DNA of 39,787 bases from Bryobacterales bacterium (GTDB taxonomy: Bacteria > Acidobacteriota > Terriglobia > Bryobacterales > Bryobacteraceae), in contig JADLBD010000075.1 of the NCBI GenBank assembly GCA_020847975.1, forward strand, positions 1 through 39,787, in the 5' to 3' direction. Below are positions 24,583-33,247 of the stretch, piece after piece (the stretch's first letter is position 1; every line of letters starts with the position of its first letter). A program made the translations under genes and the position numbers. The notes below the pieces were generated by a model. The model was not told the DNA's origin. It saw only the letters and a list, made by a program, of their open reading frames with translations, and ran no database searches.

Positions 24583-25749
24583 TCAGGCCGTCAGGTAGCG
24601 GCGCATCGATTCGGCGCGGAAACAATGCGCCAGCGCGGTTTGGTTGGTGATGCGCCGCGAGGACGCCAGTTCCGCCAGCGACTGCTCCATGGTGCGCATG
24701 CCTTCGGCGCGGCTGATCGAGAGCTGCGAGTAGAGCTGATGATCCTCGCTCTTGCGAATCAGGTTGCGCACGGCGTCGGTGGCGGTCATGATCTCCAGCG
24801 CCGGATAGCGGGCATTCCCCTCTACTCCCGGAACCAGTTGCTGGCAGATGATCGCGTGCAGGGCCAGGGAAAGCTGCTGGCGGATCTGCGGCTGCTGTCC
24901 CGCCGGAAACGAATCGATGATGCGGGAGATGGCCTGCGTGGCATCGTTGGTGTGCAGCGTCGAAAGCACCAGGTGGCCTGTTTCCGCAATGCGAAGCACA
25001 GTCTCGACGGTCTCGCAGTCGCGCATCTCGCCGACGAGTATGACATCCGGCGACTGCCGCAGAATGCTGCGCAGACAGACCGCGAATCCGGGCGTGTCTG
25101 AACCGACTTCGATCTGCTCGATTACCGACGTCTTGTTCTGATGCTGGAACTCGATCGGATCCTCGATGGTGATGATGTGCTCGCAGCGCCGCGTGTTGAT
25201 GGAGTTCACGAATGCGGCGAGCGTCGAGCTTTTGCCGCATCCTGTGGCGCCGGTTACCAGAATCAGCCCCTGGCGGCGATCGGCCAGACGCTCGAGGCTG
25301 GGCGGCAGGTTGAGCGATTCGAACGTGGGCACGCGCCCGGGCAGCAGACGGATGGACGCAACCAGCCCGCCGCGCTGGAAGTGCAGGTTGATTCGCGCGC
25401 GCCCGGCGCCGGGGTCAGTGAATCCGAGGTCGATCGAGCGCTGCTGTTGCAGATCCTGCCAGTGGCGCGGCGTCAATAGAGGCTCCACGAGGGCGCGGAT
25501 CTGATCGGCGCTGAGTTGGGATGCCGGCAGGGTCTCGAGCCTTCCGTGCACGCGAAGGCAAACCGGAGAATCGGCAATCAGCAGGACATCGGATGCCTGC
25601 CTTTGCAAAGCGCCTGCGAGGATTTCATGCAGCGTGCCGGACCGCGCCACCACGCGCGGGGAGGGCTGATGCGCCTCGGCCGGCTCCGGCCTCGGTTTGG
25701 CGCGGTTGAGCTGTTCGACAATCTGGGCGAGTTCGTCTTTCTGATGCAT
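24583..25749 (-). CDS. PilT/PilU-family type IV pilus retraction ATPase
   Basis: The 388-residue protein is a hexameric secretion ATPase. Walker A is GATGCGKSS starting at residue 167, followed by TIEDPIEFQHQNK (Asp box), ILVGEMRD (Walker B) and HLVLSTLHTNDA (His box). The C-terminal AEGMRTMEQSLAEL segment is like the PilT AIRNLIRE/GM region. The order and the EDP motif place it in PilT/PilU rather than PilB. It has about 35 extra N-terminal residues rich in Pro and Glu compared with typical PilT. No other pilus gene lies in the window. The gene is first of the long minus-strand block, 23 nt before lacI. Confidence 0.88.
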   Translation of the reverse strand: MHQKDELAQIVEQLNRAKPRPEPAEAHQPSPRVVARSGTLHEILAGALQRQASDVLLIADSPVCLRVHGRLETLPASQLSADQIRALVEPLLTPRHWQDLQQQRSIDLGFTDPGAGRARINLHFQRGGLVASIRLLPGRVPTFESLNLPPSLERLADRRQGLILVTGATGCGKSSTLAAFVNSINTRRCEHIITIEDPIEFQHQNKTSVIEQIEVGSDTPGFAVCLRSILRQSPDVILVGEMRDCETVETVLRIAETGHLVLSTLHTNDATQAISRIIDSFPAGQQPQIRQQLSLALHAIICQQLVPGVEGNARYPALEIMTATDAVRNLIRKSEDHQLYSQLSISRAEGMRTMEQSLAELASSRRITNQTALAHCFRAESMRRYLTA

Positions 25750-25850
25750 CAGTAACTCTTACTTTTCCGCCAATGCGCACCCGAACGCAAGGGCGCGGTG
25801 GATGCCGCCATTGCGCGGCGGGAGAAACCCGGCATCGACGGGAATAACGT

Positions 25851-25862
25851 CAACCACGGTTG
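25851..25862. promoter_or_regulatory. Inverted repeat in the pilT-sulfatase divergent gap
   Basis: CAACC-AC-GGTTG is a 5+5 inverted repeat in the 172-nt region between divergent pilT and the sulfatase gene. Its size fits a LacI-type half-site pair. It could be a binding site for the nearby LacI protein, but the evidence is only the repeat itself. I saw nothing else clear in this gap apart from a TGAAGG ribosome site at 25907-25912 for the sulfatase. Confidence 0.25.
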
Positions 25863-25921
25863 TTCTGTTTGTCCCCATCCGAGTCGAGGGACACCTTGCG
25901 ATATAGTGAAGGTCGCGCGAT

Positions 25922-27427
25922 ATGAGCCTTCCGTCACGCCGCGAACTGTTGAAATCGAGCGCTGCTTGCACTGCCGCTCTCGCCGCGGCGCCTGCGCTCC
26001 GGGCGCAGGGCGGCAAGCCTCCGAACATCCTTTTCGCGATTGCCGACGATTGGGGCTACGGCCATGCCGGAGCCTACGGCTGCTCGTGGATCCACACCCC
26101 GTCGTTTGACCGCGTAGCGCGGGAGGGCGTGAAGTTCACCAATTGCTTCACCTCGAACCCCAAGTGCAGCCCTTGCCGCGCCAGCATCCTGACCGGGCGC
26201 AACACCTGGCAGTTGAAGGAAGCAATCAACCACTACAGCATTTTTCCGAACGAGTTCACCGTTTTCCCGGCGGTGCTCGAGAAGGCCGGTTACTTCTGCG
26301 GGATGACAGGCAAGGGTTGGGGGCCGGGGGACTTCCAGGCCACCGGATGGGAGCACAATCCCGCGGGGAAAGAGTATCAGGAATTCAAGCTGAAGCCGCC
26401 CTACACGGGAATTGCCGCCACGGACTACGCGCGAAACTTCGAGGCCTTTCTCAATCAACGCCCGAACGGCAGCCCGTTCTGTTTCTGGCTGGGTGGACAT
26501 GAGCCGCATCGCGCCTATGAAGAAGGCTCCGGCCTCCGCGCCGGCAGGAAGCTCTCAGACGTCACCCTGCCGGCGTATTATCCGGATAACAAAATCATTC
26601 GCAGTGATATGCTCGATTACGCGCTCGAAGTCGAGTGGTTCGATCGTCATCTGGGGCTTGCCCTACAGGCGCTCGAGAAAGCCGGCGAACTCGACAACAC
26701 TCTGGTGGTGGCCACCTCCGACCATGGCATGCCCTTTCCGCGCGTCAAAGGGCAGATCTACGAACACGGCTTTCATGTGCCGCTGGCCATCCGCTGGGGC
26801 AAACGCATCGCAGCGGGACGCGCCGTCGACGATTTCATCAACGTGCGCGATTTCGCTCCTACCTTCCTCGCAGCCGCCGGCCTGCCGCCCGCCGGCACCA
26901 TGACCGGGCGCAGTTTTCTCGATGTGCTCGCATCCCGGAAATCCGGTGTGGTGGATGCCTCGCGAAACGTGATGCTGATTGGAAAGGAGCGCCATGACCT
27001 CGGCCGGCCGCACGATTGGGGCTACCCGGTGCGCGCCATTCGCACGAAGGAGTTCCTCTACGTCCGTAACTATGAGCCGGACCGCTGGCCCGCCGGAGAT
27101 CCTGAAACCGGATATCGCAACGTGGACGACAGCCCTACCAAGACGTTCCTCATTTCCGGATTCGACAGCTACTACAACATGTCCTTCGGCAAACGGCCGG
27201 CCGAGGAGTTATATCGCGTGAGCACCGATCCTGATTGCGTGCATAACCTCGCTACGGACTTGAAGTACGCCTCCGGCAAGCGCCAGTTGCGCGAGAAGAT
27301 GGAAGAACTGTTGCGCTCGGAAGGAGACCCGCGCATGCTCGGGCGCGCCGATTTTTTCGACACCATCCAATACACCGGCCCGCGCAAGCACGCCTACGAC
27401 ACCTGGCTGCGAAACCACCGGCAGTGA
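25922..27427 (+). CDS. Exported arylsulfatase-family enzyme
   Basis: The 501-residue protein begins MSLPSRRELLKSSAACTAA, a Tat-like leader ending near LRAQ. The metal site ADDWG (Asp42, Asp43) follows PNILF. The formylglycine motif is CSPCR at 82-86, where Cys82 would be oxidised by a sulfatase-modifying enzyme, then ASILTGR. Further motifs are SDHGMPFPRVKGQIYEHGFHVPLAIRW. These mark a Cys-type sulfatase, active in the periplasm or outside. The conserved core has no visible defect. TGAAGG 9 nt upstream is a good ribosome binding site. It diverges from pilT and lies two genes from the fucosidase, consistent with sulfated polysaccharide breakdown, though heparan-type or other sulfates are possible. 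Confidence 0.88.
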   Translation: MSLPSRRELLKSSAACTAALAAAPALRAQGGKPPNILFAIADDWGYGHAGAYGCSWIHTPSFDRVAREGVKFTNCFTSNPKCSPCRASILTGRNTWQLKEAINHYSIFPNEFTVFPAVLEKAGYFCGMTGKGWGPGDFQATGWEHNPAGKEYQEFKLKPPYTGIAATDYARNFEAFLNQRPNGSPFCFWLGGHEPHRAYEEGSGLRAGRKLSDVTLPAYYPDNKIIRSDMLDYALEVEWFDRHLGLALQALEKAGELDNTLVVATSDHGMPFPRVKGQIYEHGFHVPLAIRWGKRIAAGRAVDDFINVRDFAPTFLAAAGLPPAGTMTGRSFLDVLASRKSGVVDASRNVMLIGKERHDLGRPHDWGYPVRAIRTKEFLYVRNYEPDRWPAGDPETGYRNVDDSPTKTFLISGFDSYYNMSFGKRPAEELYRVSTDPDCVHNLATDLKYASGKRQLREKMEELLRSEGDPRMLGRADFFDTIQYTGPRKHAYDTWLRNHRQ

Positions 27428-27428
27428 G

Positions 27429-28490
27429 CTACGGGTCCGCCCGCCGGACCAGGATTGCGCGGCCGGACCCCAATCCTTGTATCTTTCCCAACTCGCCCGC
27501 GACCCATGCCACCTCGAGCGTGTTCCCGGTGAGCAGATGGATGCGCACTTCGCCTCTTGCCCCTCCCTCCCCGAGCCAAGGCAATCTCGCCGCGTCGCCC
27601 CCACCCTTGCCGCTGAATTCGAATGCAACCTCGGGGGAGATGGCCCGGTCGGGAACGCGGTATCGCGCACGGTAACGCCCCCGCAGGATGCCGCTTTCTT
27701 CCTGGATGACCGCCTCGATGTATTCCGGCGGGTAAAGGTCGCGCCCGGAAGGCGCGGCGGACTTCGCGAAATACCAATGGCCAGCCATGCCTCGCGCCTC
27801 CACCGGGGGAGCAGCCGGCCGCGGTGTGGATGGTTCCACCTGCGGGACAGCCGCGAAAGCAGGGGCCGGCACGCTTTCCACAGCCGCCGCGGGCTCCACG
27901 GGCGGAGCGCGCTTTTGTAACTCGCCGAGTTCCTCGGACAACACCTGCACCCGCATCAGCGCCTCATCACGCTCCCGCCGCATCTCGGCCAGCCTCTGCC
28001 GGAGTTGAGGCAACTGCGGGTCCGGAAGACGCATCTCCTCGCGACGTGCTGCCGTTTCCGTTACCGCCTCCTCCCTCCGCGGCCCGGGCTTCCCACTCTC
28101 TTCGGGAAATCGAACCGTGTCCGGCAGAGCCCACAGTAAGAGCAACAGCCCCAGTGCGCCTGCGCCCGTCCAGGCCCCGGCGGGTCCTTGCAGCCAGCGC
28201 ACGAAGTCCATCCAGGTGGGCTTCTCCGGCGCCGGCGCAATCTCTTCCTCCGCGGGTTGGGCCACAAGCGGCACGGCACGCAGTGATTCGTCATAGGCCA
28301 TCCGTGATTCGACGTTGACCAGGGTTTCATACACCCCGTTCAGCCGCTTCATCTGGCATTCCGCAACGTGTCTTTGTTTTTCGTTCTGGAGTTTATCGGG
28401 ATGAAGCAGCCTGGCCAGCCGCTTGTACGCCTGCCGGATTTCCTCAACGGTGGCATTCGCGCTGATCCCGAGTTCTTCGTAGTAGGTCAT
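27429..28490 (-). CDS. Membrane-anchored J-domain protein with C-terminal beta domain
   Basis: Not a standard DnaJ. The N-terminal J domain (1-70) starts MTYYEELGISANATVEEIRQAY and carries HPD at 30-32. A single membrane segment (about 106-123, AGALGLLLLLWALP) follows a short tryptophan-bearing stretch. Next come a charged coiled coil (about 160-193, LRQRLAEMRRERDEALMRVQ), a Pro/Ala linker (196-232) and a C-terminal beta-rich domain starting GHWYFAK that I cannot name. It probably recruits DnaK to the membrane for a client held by the outer domain. I use the ATG at 28490 because J domains normally start here; an in-frame GTG at 28523 would add 11 residues. The stop faces the sulfatase stop with one base between. 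Confidence 0.78.
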   Translation of the reverse strand: MTYYEELGISANATVEEIRQAYKRLARLLHPDKLQNEKQRHVAECQMKRLNGVYETLVNVESRMAYDESLRAVPLVAQPAEEEIAPAPEKPTWMDFVRWLQGPAGAWTGAGALGLLLLLWALPDTVRFPEESGKPGPRREEAVTETAARREEMRLPDPQLPQLRQRLAEMRRERDEALMRVQVLSEELGELQKRAPPVEPAAAVESVPAPAFAAVPQVEPSTPRPAAPPVEARGMAGHWYFAKSAAPSGRDLYPPEYIEAVIQEESGILRGRYRARYRVPDRAISPEVAFEFSGKGGGDAARLPWLGEGGARGEVRIHLLTGNTLEVAWVAGELGKIQGLGSGRAILVRRADP

Positions 28491-28736
28491 GCGCGAGCCG
28501 GACTCACCCGGCTCCATCGGCACAGGAGCAAAGAAGGTTTAGCATCCAGCCCGCGAAATCTGAGAATTCGCCTCGCGGCAGGGGCCTCGCACATGTTGGT
28601 GAAACAGGACGAACATTGCCGTCTGTCGCCGCCCACTCAGCCATTTCATACCCCGAATCTCTGCCTCCGAATACAGCCGCGGAGGGAGTTACCACACGGT
28701 CCCGCGCCGGCGTTTTCTTAGATAGGGGTAGTCTGG

Positions 28737-29990
28737 ATGAAAGATCCCGAACTGACGTCGGTCGTCGAGCGCAGGCAGGACAAGGACTTGCACGACAGGA
28801 CCTCCGCCGTATCTTCGCGCCGGCCCTGGCTGTGGATCCTCGTCCTGGCCTCGGCCGCCGCCGCCGCCTACTTTGGGTGGCCGAAACTGCGCCTGTCGCT
28901 CCACCGGACCCCCTCTGCTGCAACCCCTGAGACCCACCGCCCATCCCCGCCCGTCCCCGTTACCACCGCAACCGCGCGCGCCGGCAGCCTCGATGTGTAT
29001 CTCAACGGCCTCGGCGTCGTTACCCCCATCTACACCGTCACCGTCAAATCCCGTGTCGACGGCCAGGTGATGGAACTTCACTACCACGAAGGCCAGATGG
29101 TGAAGCAGGGCGACCTGCTCGTCCAGATCGACCCGCGCCCCTATGCCGTGCAACTGGCGCAAGCCGAAGGTCAGTTGAGCAAGGACCAGGCCGTGCTGTC
29201 CAACGCCCGCACAGACCTCGCGCGCTATGAAAAACTCTGGTCGCAGAACGCCATTCCGCAACAGCAGCTTGCCACCCAGCAATCTCTCGTCAAGCAATAC
29301 GAGGCCAATCTCCAATCCGACCAGGCCCAGATTGACGCCGCGAAATTGAATCTCGTCTATTGCAGAATCGCCGCGCCCATCACCGGCCGCGTCGGCCTGC
29401 GCCTGGTCGATCCCGGCAATATCATCCACGCAAGCGACAATACCGGCCTCGTCGTCATCACCCAGCTCGATCCCATCAGCGTCATCTTCACCATTGGCGA
29501 AGATCAGATCCAGGAGGTCCTCAGCAGGCTCGCATCCGGTCAGCATCCGCGCGTCGAAGCCTGGGATCGTGACTTGAAACACCGCCTCGCCGTCGGAACA
29601 CTCAACACCATCGACAACCAGATCGACCAGACCACGGGCACCGTCAAACTTCGCGCCGAATTCGACAATTCCGCCCGGTTGCTCTTCCCCAGCCAGTTTG
29701 TCAATGCGCGAGTCCTGGTCGAGCGCAAGAGTGGCATTACTGTCGTTCCCATGGCCGCTATTCAGCGTGGTCCGCAGTCTACCTACGTCTACCTGGTCCA
29801 ACCCGGCCGCACCGTCGCCGTTCGCGGCGTCAGCGTGGGCATCACCGAAAATGATATGGCGGAAATCACATCAGGGCTCTCTCCCGGCGATGTCGTGGTG
29901 ACCGATGGAGTAGACAAACTCCAGCAGGGGACGCGGGTCGTCGAACGCGGCGCGTCGGCCGCCGCGCCCAAGCCGAGGAGCGCGAAGTGA
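28737..29990 (+). CDS. RND efflux periplasmic adaptor, MdtA-like
   Basis: The 417-residue adaptor has a short cytoplasmic start, a membrane anchor (about 31-48, [17 protein letters not shown]) and the adaptor order of beta-barrel, lipoyl and hairpin domains. [28 protein letters not shown] and [11 protein letters not shown] are the two lipoyl halves. The coiled hairpin includes [25 protein letters not shown]. The C-terminal domain has [18 protein letters not shown]. It joins the inner-membrane pump to the outer-membrane channel. AGGGG lies 8 nt before the ATG. The stop overlaps the first permease start by 4 nt. No regulator gene flanks the operon. Confidence 0.93.
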   Translation: MKDPELTSVVERRQDKDLHDRTSAVSSRRPWLWILVLASAAAAAYFGWPKLRLSLHRTPSAATPETHRPSPPVPVTTATARAGSLDVYLNGLGVVTPIYTVTVKSRVDGQVMELHYHEGQMVKQGDLLVQIDPRPYAVQLAQAEGQLSKDQAVLSNARTDLARYEKLWSQNAIPQQQLATQQSLVKQYEANLQSDQAQIDAAKLNLVYCRIAAPITGRVGLRLVDPGNIIHASDNTGLVVITQLDPISVIFTIGEDQIQEVLSRLASGQHPRVEAWDRDLKHRLAVGTLNTIDNQIDQTTGTVKLRAEFDNSARLLFPSQFVNARVLVERKSGITVVPMAAIQRGPQSTYVYLVQPGRTVAVRGVSVGITENDMAEITSGLSPGDVVVTDGVDKLQQGTRVVERGASAAAPKPRSAK

Positions 29991-32900
29991 ACCCTTCCCG
30001 CATCTTCATTCTTCGCCCCGTCGCCACATCTCTCCTGATGGCCGCCATCATGCTCGCGGGCATCATTGCCTTTCAGCAGCTTCCCGTCTCTGCTCTGCCG
30101 GAAGTCGACTACCCCACCATCCAGGTCACCACCTTCTATCCCGGGGCCAGCCCCGAGGTGGTAGCTTCCGCGGTCACCGCCCCCCTCGAACGCCAGTTCG
30201 GTCAGGTCCCCGGATTGCAGCAGATGACCTCCACCAGTTCCAATGGCAGTTCCGTCATCACGCTCCAATTCAACCTCAGCCTCAACATCGACATCGCCGA
30301 GCAGGAGGTGCAGCAATCCATCAACGCTTCCGGCACATACCTGCCCGCGGATTTGCCCACGCCGCCGGTCTATAGCAAGGTGAACCCCGCCGATGCCCCC
30401 ATCCTGACCCTGGCCCTCACCTCCAGGACTCTACCGCTTCCCAAAGTGGAGGACCTCGCCGATACCCGCCTCGCGCCCAGAATCTCCCAACTCCCCGGTG
30501 TCGGCTTGGTCAGCCTGAGCGGCGGCCAGCGGCCCGCCGTCCGCATCCGCGCCAATCCCACTGCCCTTGCCGCGCGCGGCCTCAACCTCGAGGACCTCCG
30601 TAGCGCCCTGTCCGCGGCCAACGCCAATCAGGCGAAAGGAAATTTCGACGGTCCCCACCAGGCCTACACCATCGGAGCCAATGATCAGTTGGATTCAAGC
30701 AGCGGCTATTCGCCCCTGATCATCGCCTTCAAGAACGGAGCTCCCATCCGCCTCACCGATGTCGCCACCGTCGCGGACGACGTCGAAAACGTGCGCCAGG
30801 CCGCATGGAGGAACACCGTTCCCGCCGTCATCATGAACATCCAGCGGCAGCCCGGAGCCAACATCATCTCCGTCGTCGACCGCATCAAGGCCGTCCTGCC
30901 GCAATTGACCGCCACCCTGCCCGCCGGTGTCCGGACCAGCGTGTTGACTGACCGTACCAACACCATCCGCGCCTCGGTCCGCGACGTCGAGTTCGAACTT
31001 ATGCTCACCGTCGCCCTCGTCGTGATGGTCATGTTCCTGTTCTTGAGAAGCCTCCCCGCCACTTCCATCCCGAGCGTTGCCGTGCCCCTGTCTCTCATCG
31101 GCACTTTCGGCATCATGTACCTGCTCGGCTACAGCCTCAACAACCTCACTCTCATGGCGTTGACCATTTCCACCGGCTTCGTGGTCGACGACGCCATTGT
31201 CATGGTCGAGAACATCGCCCGGTTCCTCGAAGAAGGCGAGCCGCCGTTTCAGGCCGCCCTCAAGGGGGCCGCGCAAATCGGTTTCACCATCCTCTCGCTC
31301 ACCGTCTCATTGATCGCTGTTCTCATCCCCCTGCTCTTCATGGGCGATGTCGTCGGCCGCCTCTTCCGCGAATTTGCCGTCACCCTTGCCGTCACCATCC
31401 TGGTCTCCGCCGCCGTCTCCCTTTCGCTCACTCCCATGATGAGCGCCCGCCTCCTCAAACACGTTCCACCCGAAGCCCAAGGCCGCTTCTATCACGCCTC
31501 CGAACACGCCTTCGAATCCATCATCGCTTTCTACGGCCGCACCCTGCGTTTTATCCTCCGCCATCAGACCGCCACTCTCCTCGTTGCCGCCGCCACCCTT
31601 TTCCTCACCATCTACCAGTTCATCGAAATTCCCAAAGGCTTCTTTCCCGTTCAGGACACAGGCGTCATCCAGGGCGTTTCCGAAGCGGCGCAAAGCGTCT
31701 CGTTCCCCGCCATGGCCGGCTTGCAGCAGAAACTGGCGGACGTCATTCTCGATGACCCCGCCGTCGAGAGCCTCTCTTCCTTCATCGGCATCGACGGTAC
31801 CAACCTCACGCTCAACAGCGGACGCATCCTCATCAACCTGAAGCCCATCGACGAACGCCGCATCAGCGCTAGCGCCATCATCCGCCGCCTCCAGCCCCAA
31901 CTTGCCAAAGTCCCCGGAATCAAGCTGTTCATGCAACCCGTTCAAGACCTCACCGTCGAAGACCGCGTCACCAGAACCCAATACCAGTATTCGCTCGAGG
32001 ACCCCGATGCCGCCGAGTTGAACAGCTTCGCCCCCCGCATGGTCGAGGCAATGCTCCATCTGCCCGAACTGCGCGACGTCGCCACTGACCAGCAGGTGGA
32101 CGGGCTCAGCGCAAGACTCATCTACGACCGTGTCACTGCCTCGCGCCTCGGCATCACTCCCGCCGCGATCGACAACACCCTGTACGATGCCTTTGGACAG
32201 CGGCAAATCTCCACCATCTTCACTCAGCTCAACCAGTATCACGTGGTGCTCGAACTTCAGCCGTCATTCCAAAAAGACCCCTCCCAGCTCCGCAACCTCT
32301 ATATCCACACCGCTGCCGCCACCGGCGCTCCTCCCCCGGGTATCGTGGCCGGCGGATCATCCACCGCCGGCCTGAATGCCACCCTCAGCGCCAACGTCTC
32401 GGCCGCCGTTGCGGCCGCCAACTCCGCCTCCGCCACGCCCGCGGCAACACCCGCCTCCTCTCAGGTCTTCCCCAATGGCGGCCAGGTCCCCTTGAGCGCT
32501 TTCAGCCGCGTCGAGTTCACAAAAGCTCCCATCACCATCAACCACCAGGGCCAGTTCCCAGTTGTCACCCTCTCCTTCAACCTCGCTCCCGGAGCCGCTC
32601 TCGGCGATGCCGTCAACGCCATCAACGGGCTGAAAGAGAAACTGCGGATGCCCGCCGGCGTCGATGCCCGCTTCCAGGGTTCCGCCGAGGCCTTCCGCAA
32701 CTCTCTCGCCAATGAATGGCTGCTCATTCTTGCCGCCCTGGTCACCGTCTACATCGTCCTCGGCGTGCTCTATGAAAGCTACATTCATCCCCTCACCATC
32801 CTCTCCACCCTCCCCTCGGCCGGAGTCGGAGCTTTGCTTGCCCTGCGCCTCTGCCGCACGGATTTCAGTGTCATCGCGCTCATCGGCATCGTCCTCCTCA

Positions 32901-33247
32901 TCGGCATCGTCAAGAAGAACGCCATCATGATGATCGACTTCGCCCTCGCCGCCGAACGCCACGACAGGATGGCGCCAGAGGCCGCCATCTTCCAGGCCTG
33001 CCTGCTGCGCTTCCGCCCCATCATGATGACCACCCTCGCCGCTCTCCTCGGCGGGCTCCCGCTCGCGCTCGGTTCCGGCACCGGAGCCGAACTCCGCCGC
33101 CCCCTCGGCATCACCATCGTCGGCGGATTGCTCGTTTCCCAGCTCCTGACCCTCTACACCACTCCGGTGGTTTACTTGTGGTTTGACCGTCTCTCCCGCG
33201 GCATCCGCAACCAGGCCGCTGAACCCGCCGGCGGAGCACCTGAATGA
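29987..33247 (+). CDS. RND efflux permease 1, MdtB-like
   Basis: The 1086-residue inner-membrane proton-driven exporter begins [18 protein letters not shown] as in MdtB/MdtC. Two repeats of six helices flank large periplasmic loops. The proton-relay Asp401/Asp402 sit in [15 protein letters not shown]. The [14 protein letters not shown] segment near the C-terminus is conserved. It is about 52 residues longer than its partner downstream because of an Ala/Ser/Pro-rich insertion at about residues 776-831, between NLYIHT and QVPLSAFSR. Paired MdtB/MdtC-type permeases work as heterotrimers in the known system. The ATG overlaps the adaptor stop (ATGA). Confidence 0.93.
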   Translation: MNPSRIFILRPVATSLLMAAIMLAGIIAFQQLPVSALPEVDYPTIQVTTFYPGASPEVVASAVTAPLERQFGQVPGLQQMTSTSSNGSSVITLQFNLSLNIDIAEQEVQQSINASGTYLPADLPTPPVYSKVNPADAPILTLALTSRTLPLPKVEDLADTRLAPRISQLPGVGLVSLSGGQRPAVRIRANPTALAARGLNLEDLRSALSAANANQAKGNFDGPHQAYTIGANDQLDSSSGYSPLIIAFKNGAPIRLTDVATVADDVENVRQAAWRNTVPAVIMNIQRQPGANIISVVDRIKAVLPQLTATLPAGVRTSVLTDRTNTIRASVRDVEFELMLTVALVVMVMFLFLRSLPATSIPSVAVPLSLIGTFGIMYLLGYSLNNLTLMALTISTGFVVDDAIVMVENIARFLEEGEPPFQAALKGAAQIGFTILSLTVSLIAVLIPLLFMGDVVGRLFREFAVTLAVTILVSAAVSLSLTPMMSARLLKHVPPEAQGRFYHASEHAFESIIAFYGRTLRFILRHQTATLLVAAATLFLTIYQFIEIPKGFFPVQDTGVIQGVSEAAQSVSFPAMAGLQQKLADVILDDPAVESLSSFIGIDGTNLTLNSGRILINLKPIDERRISASAIIRRLQPQLAKVPGIKLFMQPVQDLTVEDRVTRTQYQYSLEDPDAAELNSFAPRMVEAMLHLPELRDVATDQQVDGLSARLIYDRVTASRLGITPAAIDNTLYDAFGQRQISTIFTQLNQYHVVLELQPSFQKDPSQLRNLYIHTAAATGAPPPGIVAGGSSTAGLNATLSANVSAAVAAANSASATPAATPASSQVFPNGGQVPLSAFSRVEFTKAPITINHQGQFPVVTLSFNLAPGAALGDAVNAINGLKEKLRMPAGVDARFQGSAEAFRNSLANEWLLILAALVTVYIVLGVLYESYIHPLTILSTLPSAGVGALLALRLCRTDFSVIALIGIVLLIGIVKKNAIMMIDFALAAERHDRMAPEAAIFQACLLRFRPIMMTTLAALLGGLPLALGSGTGAELRRPLGITIVGGLLVSQLLTLYTTPVVYLWFDRLSRGIRNQAAEPAGGAPE

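Noticed and set aside
24560..25240. N-terminal extension of the LacI regulator into pilT
   Set aside because: The helix-turn-helix begins right after the ATG at 24559, as in other LacI proteins; the extension is an out-of-frame shadow of pilT.
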